From: a virus
Direction: 5' to 3' (one strand)
Virus record (IMG/VR): IMGVR_UViG_3300034356_001231
Location: 23,809 to 87,808 of that record
DNA length: 64,000 nt
Position numbers and translations under genes: made by a program. Below are positions 44,381-53,616 of the stretch, piece after piece (the stretch's first letter is position 1; each line of letters starts with the position of its first letter). The notes under the pieces are model-generated. The model worked only from the letters and a program-made list of their open reading frames with translations, made no database searches and had not been told where the DNA came from.

Positions 44381-45047
44381 ATTTTTTGTTTTTTACGATT
44401 AGAGAAGTGAGATAGTTCTCAAATAAGTTCAATTTCTGTTCTTCAAGTTGTCTTTTACTCAAAGAATGAATATTCTTCTTCATTTCATGAAGTTTTTCTT
44501 CATGCCACGAACCTTTGACTGGGTCGTAAATCCATTCAACGTTTTCCATAATACCATTTACGAAACATCCTGGTCCACTGGGATCAGAAACAATATCAAC
44601 TGTTGAAAGTTTGAAATCAGGTTGAACGATCATGGCGCCATTTGATTCTTTTAATGAACCCATACCACGTGTAGAAACGCCAAGTTGTCCGCCTGATTCT
44701 AGGAGACCACGAGCAATCTCACCCATAGGTGTTGATGTAATTTTGGCCTTACCGTTTACATAGTTACCATCCCACTTTAATTCGGTAATGATATGAGAAA
44801 CACGATCTAGATTGATAGTTGGACCTGATGGATGATTTAATTCGCCGAATGCTCTTTTTGCATTAACTACTTCACGAATATATCTTGACACTTCGTTTTC
44901 AAGAATATCTTTCTTATACAATCTACCGTTTTTATTTTTCTCTTCAGCAGTCATAAAGCGTCCCATAATATAATGGTGCTTCTTACCGTCTTCAGATCTT
45001 TCGGTAATATATTGAGTGTCTTCGTTTAATTCGGCGATGAGTTTCAT
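44376..45047 (-). CDS. 21: Prohead protease gp21
   Basis: A 223-residue protein (T4 gp21: 212). GRFMTAEEKNKNGRLYKKDILENEV and AFGELNHPSGPTINLDRVSHII carry the catalytic His of the herpesvirus-type maturation protease fold. GGQLGVSTRGMGSL carries the Ser. The protease matures gp22, gp23 and core proteins within the prohead. Clear family match. Confidence 0.93.
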   Translation of the reverse strand: MKLIAELNEDTQYITERSEDGKKHHYIMGRFMTAEEKNKNGRLYKKDILENEVSRYIREVVNAKRAFGELNHPSGPTINLDRVSHIITELKWDGNYVNGKAKITSTPMGEIARGLLESGGQLGVSTRGMGSLKESNGAMIVQPDFKLSTVDIVSDPSGPGCFVNGIMENVEWIYDPVKGSWHEEKLHEMKKNIHSLSKRQLEEQKLNLFENYLTSLIVKNKKL

Positions 45048-45050
45048 CTG

Positions 45051-45296
45051 TTATCCTCTGTATGCTACTGGAGTTGCTAATAGGCCAGTGCCTTGTAAAC
45101 CGTCTGTTAAACCTTTAGCAACAATGACAGGTGCTGTATTGGTTACAGTTGTATTAGCATAAACAACACCATTTGCGTATGAAATATTTAAAACTGCTGC
45201 AGCGCCAGTAGCAACCACTCTACAAAGATTAGCAGTATTTGAAAAAGTGTTAGCTGTTGAAATGCTAACCTCTGGTCCTAAAAGTTTTATAACCAT
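45051..45296 (-). CDS. Small Ala/Thr/Asn-rich virion-region protein
   Basis: An 81-residue protein beginning MVIKLLGPEVSISTANTFSNT and rich in Ala, Thr and Val; beta-type alternation suggests a small structural protein. It sits between gp21 and the 45296 gene, three bases from gp21, and overlaps the next one by one base. It has no T4 counterpart I can name. Possibly a head decoration or spike-like protein. Confidence 0.6.
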   Translation of the reverse strand: MVIKLLGPEVSISTANTFSNTANLCRVVATGAAAVLNISYANGVVYANTTVTNTAPVIVAKGLTDGLQGTGLLATPVAYRG

Positions 45297-46141
45297 TATA
45301 AAGTCCCCACATCTAGTCTACCTGTTGACCATCCAGCAGCGCCTGGTCCAGCATAATCAGTATTAGTTGCTGGGCCAGATTCAGATTGGCCGTGCATTTT
45401 CCACGCTTTAGCATATAGAACTTGCGTTCCTTTTTCTTTACCATACTGTTTTATGAAACGTTCTTTGTTTGACTTGATCCAAGATTCAATTTTTTTACTT
45501 GGTGGAGCAACTTCTTGGATATCTTCTTCTTTTAGCTTTGCTTTAGCTACAGAAGAACCACGCTCGCCAGCTTCGATATCACGTTTTGCTAATCCCGCAG
45601 ACATTGTTCTAGCTCCACCAAACATAGAGCCAGTAGATTTTAATTGATTATACTGTTTCTTGCCTGGTTTTAGTTTTGTTACTGGTTTGTCAGAAGCAGC
45701 TGCTATAGCAGCAAGTTGTTTAGTAACTTTCTTATGCGCTACATCTTCAACACGTCCTTCTGAAACATGTTTTTTATCGGTAAGCATTTTCTTGCCTTTA
45801 TATCTTGGTTCTTGATCGGAACCAGATGGGCAAGCAGCTTCGCCGTGAACTTCGCACATCACACCTTCATTGGTTTGATTACATGCAGCTTCATAAACTC
45901 CATCTTTCTGGAATTTATACTTTGAAGTCTTTTCACCACCACCCTTCTTACCCTTGAATGCAGCTTCTGCATCATATGGGTAATCATGAGTCTCAGTGTC
46001 ATGTTTCTTTACAAAGGCAACGCCATCTTTAGCATTCCACTGATATAAATTCTTATCGTCAATATCTGGCGGAGCAACTGTAGTTTTATTTACTCCAGCG
46101 AACTGGCCTTTACCAGCAATATCTCTAAGTTTCTTCGCCAT
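45296..46141 (-). CDS. Lys/Gly-rich head-region protein
   Basis: A 281-residue basic protein. The first part contains four cysteines (EAACNQTNEGVMCEVHGEAAC), a possible metal site. The middle is Lys/Ala-rich (KKVTKQLAAIAAASDKPVTKLKPGKKQYNQ), and a helical KKIESWIKSNKERFIKQYGKEKGTQVLYAKAWKMHG closes it. The position between portal and protease is where T4 has the core proteins gp67/gp68. It may be an internal or core protein (inference from order). Confidence 0.6.
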   Translation of the reverse strand: MAKKLRDIAGKGQFAGVNKTTVAPPDIDDKNLYQWNAKDGVAFVKKHDTETHDYPYDAEAAFKGKKGGGEKTSKYKFQKDGVYEAACNQTNEGVMCEVHGEAACPSGSDQEPRYKGKKMLTDKKHVSEGRVEDVAHKKVTKQLAAIAAASDKPVTKLKPGKKQYNQLKSTGSMFGGARTMSAGLAKRDIEAGERGSSVAKAKLKEEDIQEVAPPSKKIESWIKSNKERFIKQYGKEKGTQVLYAKAWKMHGQSESGPATNTDYAGPGAAGWSTGRLDVGTL

Positions 46142-46376
46142 TATCCTCTTCCTCTGAGTTATCTATTTCTTGTTCTTGTTCTTCAGCATCATCTTCATAT
46201 TCGACTTCTGGTTCGTAACCATACATCTGTTGAGCAATTTGTATTTTCTTATTCTCAATAGCTGTAGAGATACGATCAACAATCAAGTCATTAAATGCTG
46301 CTTCAAAATCTGTTGGCTTCTGATCTAATGCAGAAATAACTAAGTCATCTAATTCATATTTATTAACGTCAGTCAT
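46125..46376 (-). CDS. Prohead core protein, gp67/gp68-like
   Basis: An 83-residue protein. VISALDQKPTDFEAAFNDLIVDRISTAIENKK is typical of the small T4-like head core protein following the portal. The C-terminal third is almost pure Glu/Asp. It likely helps set the prohead core shape and is cleaved by gp21. It overlaps the following gene by 17 bases. Confidence 0.75.
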   Translation of the reverse strand: MTDVNKYELDDLVISALDQKPTDFEAAFNDLIVDRISTAIENKKIQIAQQMYGYEPEVEYEDDAEEQEQEIDNSEEEDNGEET

Positions 46377-46392
46377 TTACATTCATCCTTTA

Positions 46393-48201
46393 TTATTGTT
46401 CTGTAGCTCTAACAGAACCTCTTTGTACTAGTTCTGGATTCTTTGCTAATACTTGTACCGCTGCTTTATATTTTGCTTCATCTGCCATAGTTCTATTAGC
46501 CTTTGGCATTTTCTTCATTTGATCTACGATTATTTCAGCGTTTCTAACTTGTTCCATTTTTTGTGCTAGTTCTGGATCTTGACCTTGCGAACCTTCAACA
46601 CCTGGTTGAAGTTGCTGTTCTTGCATACCTTGCATCTGTTGATTCTGCATTTCAGCTTGCTGTAATAACATTTCATTATTAATAATAGCTGGATTAATCC
46701 ATCTGTTTTCGCCTTGATCCGCCATTTGTGATTCTGTATTGATTTGTTTATCGTTCTTTGCTATATCATCGTCAGACTGTTGAAGAACGTTTTTACGAAC
46801 CCATTCATGACTGTAATACTTACCAACCATATCCTGAATATTTCTTGCTTGGTTTATACGACCTTCAAGAATTTCAGCGTCTTTAAGTTCTGTAAAATAG
46901 TTATCCTTAGCAAAGTCAAAACGAATATCGTCGACGATGTAATTCCAATCTTCAATAGTAGTAACACCCTTGAGGATTAGTTGTTTCTTCAACATTTCTA
47001 GGAATAGGTTTGAGAATCTTCCTCTCAAACGAATACAAAAACGATTAAACTTTAACTCGTCTCTTGTAATTTCTGTGGCTCTACCAACTGAAAATAGAGC
47101 GTCTGAATTAAGTCTTGACACTGGAACATTAAGCGCCTGTAAGAACTTCTTTTGAAAGTATAAAACGTCGTCCATCTGTCCCAATGTCTGACCGCCTGGT
47201 AGGGTAGTAACCTCCGTACCTCTACCACCTTCACGACGAGGTAGCCAGTAATCCTCTAGCATCGTCATGAATTTGCGGTCATCTCTAATGTCGCCTGTCT
47301 GGGCGTCATAGATTAATCTGTTTTTATGCTTAACCATAATATCACGAACGTACTGCTCTGCCTTCATCTTAGGCAGATTACCAACATCGATATACCAAAT
47401 ACGTCTTTCGGGCGCACGAGCAAGGCGATAAATCACTAAGGCGTCTTCCAGGGTGCGCAACTGGTTTAGCGGTTTAATAGCTTTATGCAGATAGGAAAGA
47501 ACCATTGTGCCTTGATTGTCTGTTAGACCTGACACAACATGTAGAATAGAATCTTTAGCAATCTTTAAACCAGTAGTTGATGGACCGACTGCTTTATTAC
47601 CGAAATTGAAACCTTTGTCGTTAAAGATAAAATATTCATTAACTGTTTTGGTAACAATTGCATCGCCTGGATTGTTGGCTTGAATTTTTTTCTTTTGAAC
47701 TTCGCGGACTTTACGGATCTTTCTTGGATCAACGTAACGAACTTCTTTGATACCAGCTGATGGATTATTGTCATCAATAATAACATGATAATATAAACGA
47801 CCATCAATATACCAGCGTCTATAAATTTCATATGCATATTTGTTGAAACCTAAAAGGTTCAAACAATGCTGAAACTCGTCTCTAATGATTTTTTTAATAT
47901 TGTCTTTGACGTTTAATTGTTCTAGATTAATTTGAACAATATGTTCTTCATCAATTGAAATAGACTCATTGACAATTTCATCAACAGCTGCATCACATTC
48001 TGGTTGTAATGACATCTCACGATATTTTGTAACTAGTTCTGCTTCAGATCTTACTGTACCATCAAGATCAACATAAGTGCCAAAAGCACCACCTGCTGAT
48101 ACGACAACAGCACCATCGTCCGAGTCCTTTGGTGGAGCGAACGACGGTAGCTCTGGGTCTGGTCTTTTTTTTCTGAATTCGAAACCGAATAATTCTGCCA
48201 T
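46393..48201 (-). CDS. 20: Portal vertex protein gp20
   Basis: A 602-residue protein (T4 gp20: 524). It contains the well-known conserved stretches REMSLQPECDAAVDEIVNE, YYHVIIDDNNP, GIKEVRYVDPRKIRKVRE, IYRLARAPERRIWYIDVGNLPK and LPGGQTLGQMDDVLYFQKKF. Twelve copies form the DNA entry ring and packaging docking site. The C-terminus adds a Gln-rich stretch (QQAEMQNQQMQGMQEQQ) longer than in T4. Very confident. Confidence 0.96.
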   Translation of the reverse strand: MAELFGFEFRKKRPDPELPSFAPPKDSDDGAVVVSAGGAFGTYVDLDGTVRSEAELVTKYREMSLQPECDAAVDEIVNESISIDEEHIVQINLEQLNVKDNIKKIIRDEFQHCLNLLGFNKYAYEIYRRWYIDGRLYYHVIIDDNNPSAGIKEVRYVDPRKIRKVREVQKKKIQANNPGDAIVTKTVNEYFIFNDKGFNFGNKAVGPSTTGLKIAKDSILHVVSGLTDNQGTMVLSYLHKAIKPLNQLRTLEDALVIYRLARAPERRIWYIDVGNLPKMKAEQYVRDIMVKHKNRLIYDAQTGDIRDDRKFMTMLEDYWLPRREGGRGTEVTTLPGGQTLGQMDDVLYFQKKFLQALNVPVSRLNSDALFSVGRATEITRDELKFNRFCIRLRGRFSNLFLEMLKKQLILKGVTTIEDWNYIVDDIRFDFAKDNYFTELKDAEILEGRINQARNIQDMVGKYYSHEWVRKNVLQQSDDDIAKNDKQINTESQMADQGENRWINPAIINNEMLLQQAEMQNQQMQGMQEQQLQPGVEGSQGQDPELAQKMEQVRNAEIIVDQMKKMPKANRTMADEAKYKAAVQVLAKNPELVQRGSVRATEQ

Positions 48202-48211
48202 TTATTTCTCC

Positions 48212-48239
48212 AAAAGTTGGAGGGAGTTAACTCCCTCCA
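48212..48239 (-). terminator. Terminator-like palindrome after gp19
   Basis: A 22-base perfect palindrome (48218-48239, core GGAGGGAGTTAACTCCCTCC) in the gp19-gp20 gap, followed on the minus strand by CTTTT. It probably limits read-through from the abundant tube gene into gp20. Confidence 0.7.
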
Positions 48240-48258
48240 TTCACATAGTTTAGTTTAT

Positions 48259-48870
48259 TTAGACTATTGGTCCGATATCAGTTTGAGCGAGATATGGTGT
48301 GACTTTACCAGCTGTCTTGACTGAAGTGTCTTCAATTACTGGTAGCCAGTAATCGTAAGCAAAGTTTACAGTAAACTCTTCAACAGCGTTCTGCGAATCC
48401 CATCCTAGTGTAATGCCACTAAGCTGAGTTGGGAATGCACCAATTAGCTGATAAACACGAAGTACTTCGCCATCCTTAGCAAACTGTGTAACGTCAACAG
48501 CGAATGCTTTATATTGTTCAAAAGCAGCTTCTGGTAGACGAATATTTGTCTGCATCGTATTGATAGCATTCTGCCATGCTTCAAACATTGAACGTACAGA
48601 GAAATCTTCATCGTTCATTACTGTAATTGACCAATCAGCAAAAGATCTTTCGCCAGCCAACTTAATTCTACGACCGAAATATGGAACTTCAATCTGAGAA
48701 ATTGTTGACTCTGGTAGCTCTGCTGCTCTACAAGTGAAAACTAGCTTTTTAAATGCTTCAGGATTCAATGGTAGAGTAGGAGGCGGTGTTATTTGGACTT
48801 GGAAGAGGGAGGGGCGAGCGCCCCCCCATGGTAGTCCATTTACTTTAAAAGAGTTAATATTAAAAGCCAT
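48259..48870 (-). CDS. 19: Tail tube protein gp19
   Basis: A 203-residue protein, starting MAFNINSFKVNGLPWGGARPSLFQV, with CRAAELPESTISQIEVPYFGRRIKLAGERSFADWSITVMNDEDFSVR and a C-terminal TVNFAYDYWLPV. This is a clear match to T4-type tube subunits (163 in T4). It stacks in hexamers within the gp18 sheath to form the DNA conduit. It lies next to gp18 as expected; a variant AATAAATA late-promoter-like string precedes it. Confidence 0.92.
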   Translation of the reverse strand: MAFNINSFKVNGLPWGGARPSLFQVQITPPPTLPLNPEAFKKLVFTCRAAELPESTISQIEVPYFGRRIKLAGERSFADWSITVMNDEDFSVRSMFEAWQNAINTMQTNIRLPEAAFEQYKAFAVDVTQFAKDGEVLRVYQLIGAFPTQLSGITLGWDSQNAVEEFTVNFAYDYWLPVIEDTSVKTAGKVTPYLAQTDIGPIV

Positions 48871-48902
48871 CTATTTTACTCCTAGAATATTTTATCTATT
48901 TA

Positions 48903-51509
48903 TTAAAACTTACCGATAACTTCAGAGAACTGAACACCAGTTGGAACAGCAACGAAGTTAAGCTGGATAAAGTTAATGCTTCTAGCAGGTTTAATATAGA
49001 TGTCTCCAACAAACTGATTGCTGTCAATAATTTGTGGAGTGTTGTTTGTATCATCACATACAACATAGAAATCAGTAATACCACGACGACCTTTAATAGT
49101 GCGTAGATATGGTGTTACAAGGTTTCTAAACTGTGCTCTTGTGAAAGCATCGTTGAATTCGAACAACTGATACTTAGCTGCAGTAGCAATTGCCTTTTCA
49201 AGAACAATGAACAATCTGCGAACATTGATACGATCAAAGGCAGATGGCTTGTCCTGTAGGGTTTTATCTCCATATAGAACAGTTCCCTGACCTGGGAATG
49301 TTACAACAGGATTGATACCGTTACTATAAAGAATGTCGCGCTCTGCTTTGCGTGGATTGAATGCTAGTTTTACTAGATTCTTAATTTGACCACGGTTGAA
49401 ACCAGCTGGCGACCACCAAGCGTCATTAGTAGTATCTGTTCTTGCGCAGATACCAGCAATGTCACCGTTTAGTGGAACCCAACGATAAACGTCATTATAA
49501 CGATCATATTGATACTTATAACCTGAATCCATGATAGCGTATGAAGAACTATTAAGAGATCCTCTCCATGCTTTAAGATCCACAGCTTCGTCGCCGACGT
49601 TATTAAGGACTGTTGAACGATCAGGAGATACTAGAACCACACAATCTCTTCTAGAATTGACTATGTTATCGATTAGATAATTAGCCAACTGGAAATTATT
49701 GACTGTTCTTCCACCTACTGCAGTAGTTCCGCCAATAGGCTTTCCTTGGATAACTAGAGAAATATCGATATCCTCGGCTGACTGGAATAGATCATAAGCT
49801 GAACCTAGGATAGCAATTGTTGCTGATGATTCATTAAGACCGTCAGCTCCATGAGCAAGGGTTATATTAGCAGGAGCAGTAGCTGATGAAGAAACTACAT
49901 TTAGTGCTGATGCAGAAGGAGCAATACTACGGTCATTAGCCCAACGAATATAATTAGAATTCTGATTAATTACGTCTTTGTAGTAATTACCAGTTCCATC
50001 ATTATTCTTGCCATCAGTAGCACGTGATAGACCTCTATAAACCTCAAGAATTGTTCCTGGTGTTCCTGAGAATTTTCCACCATCATCAACAACTACGACG
50101 TGAAGTTCGTCTTGTGCAGAAGTGTTACCATTGGCTAGTACGAAATCAGACTGACCTGGTGCAACGTCTACGACATTGAAGAATTCCCAATAACGATCAA
50201 TAGTATTGCTGACAAAATCAGTTCTTAGTCTGTAAGAATCTTCAAGATTAATTCTGACTACAGTGGTGTTTGCCACTAGAGTTGAATTTGCACCAGAAGT
50301 AGTAGTTAGATCAATTTCATCGCCAAATGGTGTTAGCGATAGTTTTAATCCAGAAGAATTAGCCTGAATTACATGGTAGTTAATACCCTGTGTTAGACCG
50401 GTAATTTGACTGTTTCCAGCTGTGTTAGAATAGTTAACAATATCGCCGTTTGAGTATGGATTACTTGCAATAGTAATGAAGTTAGAAGTATTTGATACAT
50501 CCAAGCCACTGAAACCAATAGTTGAAGTATTAATGAAACTTGCATTACTTCCTACTGATACTGACTGAACCATCAAATATTGCTGATTGATTGAACTATT
50601 ACCAGCAAGAACTTGATCGCCGTTTGCCAACTTAGTTGCAACACTGTTTGCTGCAGCATTTGTAGTGCCAGCAAACTTAATAGTTGCTACGTTTGAACCA
50701 AGGCGGAATTCAATACGAGCATTAGCAGTTACGCCACTACCAGCAACATTAGCGCCAGTTAGAGCGATTGTTGAATTGAAGCTCTCTGCTGTGTCGCAAA
50801 TTCCAACTCTTAGAGAATTACCCATGTCGCCTGGGAATCTTGCAACGTAAATAACGTCTGGATCAAAGTTGCCATCTTTATCAGCATAATCATTGTCGTT
50901 TTTGACTACCTGATTTACTAGGTTAGCAACAAACCCATTAGCGCCCATTGCTGAAGAACCTGGCTCTAGAGCTACAGCAGTATAAGCTGAAGCTGGATGA
51001 GCAAAGTAGAAACTTACGCCATTCTGTGTAGCAGTTACATTGCTTGAAAGGGTTACTGAAGATGAGTTCTTAGAAAGTACTGAAATTGTTGAAAGCACTG
51101 CAGTGTTTACTGAGCTATTACCAAAAGTAATGCTAGCATTTGAACATTGAGTAAGATACATTCCTACTAAAATGTTAGATGTATCGGCAATCAAAACAAC
51201 ATTATTAGCGCCATCAGTGTTACCAGAAACTACAGGAGTGGCTCCGGTTACATCAGCAGCACGTGAAACCCAAAGGCGATTAGTATATGATAGAAAGTTC
51301 GCCGCTGTGAAAAATGTTTCGCCGTTAAAATTGGTTGGTTTACCAAATCGAGTAACTAGCGCATTTTCAGAGTCGATTAAAACTCTTTCTCCGATTGGAC
51401 CCCAACGAAAAACGCCAGCAAAGGCGCCATCAGTTGTGGCAACTGAAGGAACCACTGTTGTAAGGTCGATCTCAGATACATTAACACCAGGTGATAGTTG
51501 AAAAGCCAT
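48903..51509 (-). CDS. 18: Tail sheath protein gp18
   Basis: An 868-residue protein, longer than T4 gp18 (659). The conserved ends are clear: MAFQLSPGVNVSEIDLTTVVPSVATTDGAFAGVFRWGP at the start and RKAERDILYSNGINPVVTFPGQGTVLYGDKTLQ, INVRRLFIVLEKAI and YIKPARSINFIQLNFVAVPTGVQF at the end. A long Asn/Ser/Thr-rich middle (about residues 120-480) accounts for the extra length and probably forms surface-exposed insertion domains. It contracts to drive the tube through the envelope. Confidence 0.95.
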   Translation of the reverse strand: MAFQLSPGVNVSEIDLTTVVPSVATTDGAFAGVFRWGPIGERVLIDSENALVTRFGKPTNFNGETFFTAANFLSYTNRLWVSRAADVTGATPVVSGNTDGANNVVLIADTSNILVGMYLTQCSNASITFGNSSVNTAVLSTISVLSKNSSSVTLSSNVTATQNGVSFYFAHPASAYTAVALEPGSSAMGANGFVANLVNQVVKNDNDYADKDGNFDPDVIYVARFPGDMGNSLRVGICDTAESFNSTIALTGANVAGSGVTANARIEFRLGSNVATIKFAGTTNAAANSVATKLANGDQVLAGNSSINQQYLMVQSVSVGSNASFINTSTIGFSGLDVSNTSNFITIASNPYSNGDIVNYSNTAGNSQITGLTQGINYHVIQANSSGLKLSLTPFGDEIDLTTTSGANSTLVANTTVVRINLEDSYRLRTDFVSNTIDRYWEFFNVVDVAPGQSDFVLANGNTSAQDELHVVVVDDGGKFSGTPGTILEVYRGLSRATDGKNNDGTGNYYKDVINQNSNYIRWANDRSIAPSASALNVVSSSATAPANITLAHGADGLNESSATIAILGSAYDLFQSAEDIDISLVIQGKPIGGTTAVGGRTVNNFQLANYLIDNIVNSRRDCVVLVSPDRSTVLNNVGDEAVDLKAWRGSLNSSSYAIMDSGYKYQYDRYNDVYRWVPLNGDIAGICARTDTTNDAWWSPAGFNRGQIKNLVKLAFNPRKAERDILYSNGINPVVTFPGQGTVLYGDKTLQDKPSAFDRINVRRLFIVLEKAIATAAKYQLFEFNDAFTRAQFRNLVTPYLRTIKGRRGITDFYVVCDDTNNTPQIIDSNQFVGDIYIKPARSINFIQLNFVAVPTGVQFSEVIGKF

Positions 51510-51555
51510 TTTTATTTTCTCCCTATTACGAGAACATTCGTATATTTGTTTTTTG

Positions 51556-51563
51556 TATTTATA
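51556..51563 (-). promoter_or_regulatory. T4-type late promoter for gp18
   Basis: TATAAATA on the minus strand, 47 bases ahead of the gp18 ATG, in the short gap after the terminase gene. A GGGAG site follows. Confidence 0.8.
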
Positions 51564-51575
51564 AAAAGGGCTTTT

Positions 51576-53216
51576 TTAGAAGTCTTGCGGATGATTCCAC
51601 ATCCAAGAGTCGCCTACAAATCTTTCATATTCTTCCTCAACGAAATCATCTCTCCCAGAATCTACAAAGCCGAATGGGGCCAAATCTTGCTCCATATCAT
51701 CTTCAGTTTTGTCTCTCAGTGACATAAGAGTATTAATATTAGTATAATCTTTAAAATATTGTTGGTCTGAAAGCCAAGCAAATAGAACCAAACACATTAC
51801 CAAATCGTCGTGTTTCCCTGGCTCGGCTTCATACGAAGTTCCTTTTTTAGAAAAGGTTCCTAACTCGCTAATCGTGTTTATATCGTTAACGATTAATTGA
51901 TTCTGTTCTATAAGTAGCTTTAATATAGAACAACCTATAGATTTGACGATTTTAGTGGTACGGATACCTTTATCAACGCTCCCTCCACCAAATCCAGTTG
52001 TGATCCTTTTACCAGATCTTCCTGCATTCTCAGTAAAAAGAACATTCTCATAACCAAAATCATAGTTTAATGAAGTTGAAACTTGTTCGCCAATATCATT
52101 TACTTCAACCAACACAGAGGCGTTATTATATGCCTTAGCAGTTCTATGAATAATATCAGCATAATCTAAAGGAGTGATAGCATTATTTCTATAAACTCCG
52201 ACCTGTTGGTAAGGCATATTTGTAACATCTATAAGCTGAAACGCTGAATAGTCTAATCCTTTGCCTCTAGAAACGTCGCATACCATCATATATACATGAT
52301 TCGGTTCTACTGGCTTGAATTGAGTCAAACCATCTTTTTGTAAGATAGGGTTACTAGAAACCAGTTCTTTGAGTTTCCAACCAGCAATAAGTGTTCCTGA
52401 TGACCCCAAGAACTCACAATTGTATTCCTGATCAAACTTCTCTAGGTCGAAGTTCATACCTGCTATGGTTTCAGATTTCCATTTTTCATCTCTACCTGGA
52501 ACACTAGTCCAGTGAACAAGAATAGGATGATAACCATTTTGACCTTTTTGAGCATTAGCCCAAGTAGCGTGGAAATGATTTAGACCATTAGGGGTAGAAA
52601 CTAGAATAATCTTTGATTCTGAACCTGATGAGATAGTAGGATAAACCGATGTGAAAAATTCGTCCCAATTTTCAATGAACGCTGCTTCGTCGATGAATAG
52701 AAGGTTGATAGTATAACCACGGATGGCGCTGGCTGAAGTTGCCGCTGCCAAAACACGAGAATTGTTTTCTAGAACAAACGAACCTTTGTTCCATTCAACC
52801 ACACCCTGCTGTAGCCATTTAGGTAGATGTTGATAGGCGAGCTGAACTCGACCTAGAATTTCTCGAGCCGTATCACCTTTATTCGCCAAAAGAGCAACTG
52901 TTTTATCAGGATGGAAAATGATATACCAAAGGATGAATGCGCAAGTTGTTGTTGATTTACCAGCCTGACGAGCAGTTGTGACTATAGAATAACGATTATC
53001 TTTGAAAGATCTAACCATATCCTTCTGATAATCATACATTTTAAAACTTGTAAGACCCTCGTTAATTGAGATGATCTTCATATAATTTTCAGTAAAATAG
53101 ATAGGATCTTGTTGACACTTAACATACTCCTGGACTAATTCCGGAGTCCATTCAATGTTCTGATTAGTTTTCTTTAATAGAACATTACCCTTATAACCGC
53201 CAGTCAATTCATTCAT
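51576..53216 (-). CDS. 17: Terminase large subunit gp17
   Basis: A 546-residue protein (T4 gp17: 610). The ATPase part has TTARQAGKSTTTCAF (Walker A) and LLFIDEAAFIENW (Walker B). The nuclease part has VCDVSRGKGLDYSAF, LVEVNDIG and KHDDLVMCLVLFAW with the catalytic Asp residues. It pumps DNA into the prohead through gp20 and cuts the concatemer. The start overlaps the gp16 stop. Confidence 0.96.
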   Translation of the reverse strand: MNELTGGYKGNVLLKKTNQNIEWTPELVQEYVKCQQDPIYFTENYMKIISINEGLTSFKMYDYQKDMVRSFKDNRYSIVTTARQAGKSTTTCAFILWYIIFHPDKTVALLANKGDTAREILGRVQLAYQHLPKWLQQGVVEWNKGSFVLENNSRVLAAATSASAIRGYTINLLFIDEAAFIENWDEFFTSVYPTISSGSESKIILVSTPNGLNHFHATWANAQKGQNGYHPILVHWTSVPGRDEKWKSETIAGMNFDLEKFDQEYNCEFLGSSGTLIAGWKLKELVSSNPILQKDGLTQFKPVEPNHVYMMVCDVSRGKGLDYSAFQLIDVTNMPYQQVGVYRNNAITPLDYADIIHRTAKAYNNASVLVEVNDIGEQVSTSLNYDFGYENVLFTENAGRSGKRITTGFGGGSVDKGIRTTKIVKSIGCSILKLLIEQNQLIVNDINTISELGTFSKKGTSYEAEPGKHDDLVMCLVLFAWLSDQQYFKDYTNINTLMSLRDKTEDDMEQDLAPFGFVDSGRDDFVEEEYERFVGDSWMWNHPQDF

Positions 53217-53616
53217 TGTTCTTCATATCCTTAAGAACTTTTTGTAACTCTGCTGTCGATCCTACAAATAGATTGTTATTGATAGTCTGAGCTTTTTCGC
53301 TTATAGGAGAATCCTTAGCGTCAATGTCTCTTATTTTTGTTTGTAATTCTAACAGTTCTTTATTGGTGTTGACAACTGTATCCATCAACTTAGCAAGAAC
53401 TTCGAACGCACGTGGATGCTGCGATTGACCAGCTATTTCAGATAGCTTATCAATTGCTTCTTGACCTGTTTGAATAACTTCATAAAGATTAGCTCTGGCT
53501 GCTTCGAAATCATTTCTAGCAGAATCATCATGAGCTTTTGCTATCAAATTGTCAATTTGTTTTTCATATTGTAACGGAGTAAGAGATTTATCCGTTTCAT
53601 CATTTTTTTCTGTCAT
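53209..53616 (-). CDS. 16: Terminase small subunit gp16
   Basis: A 135-residue protein (T4 gp16: 164). Helical and charged, with LTPLQYEKQIDNLIAKAHDDSARNDFEAARANLYEVIQTGQEAI and HPRAFEVLAKLMDTVVNTNKELLELQ, the pattern of T4-type small terminases. It binds DNA and regulates gp17. Position and overlap confirm it. Confidence 0.9.
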   Translation of the reverse strand: MTEKNDETDKSLTPLQYEKQIDNLIAKAHDDSARNDFEAARANLYEVIQTGQEAIDKLSEIAGQSQHPRAFEVLAKLMDTVVNTNKELLELQTKIRDIDAKDSPISEKAQTINNNLFVGSTAELQKVLKDMKNNE

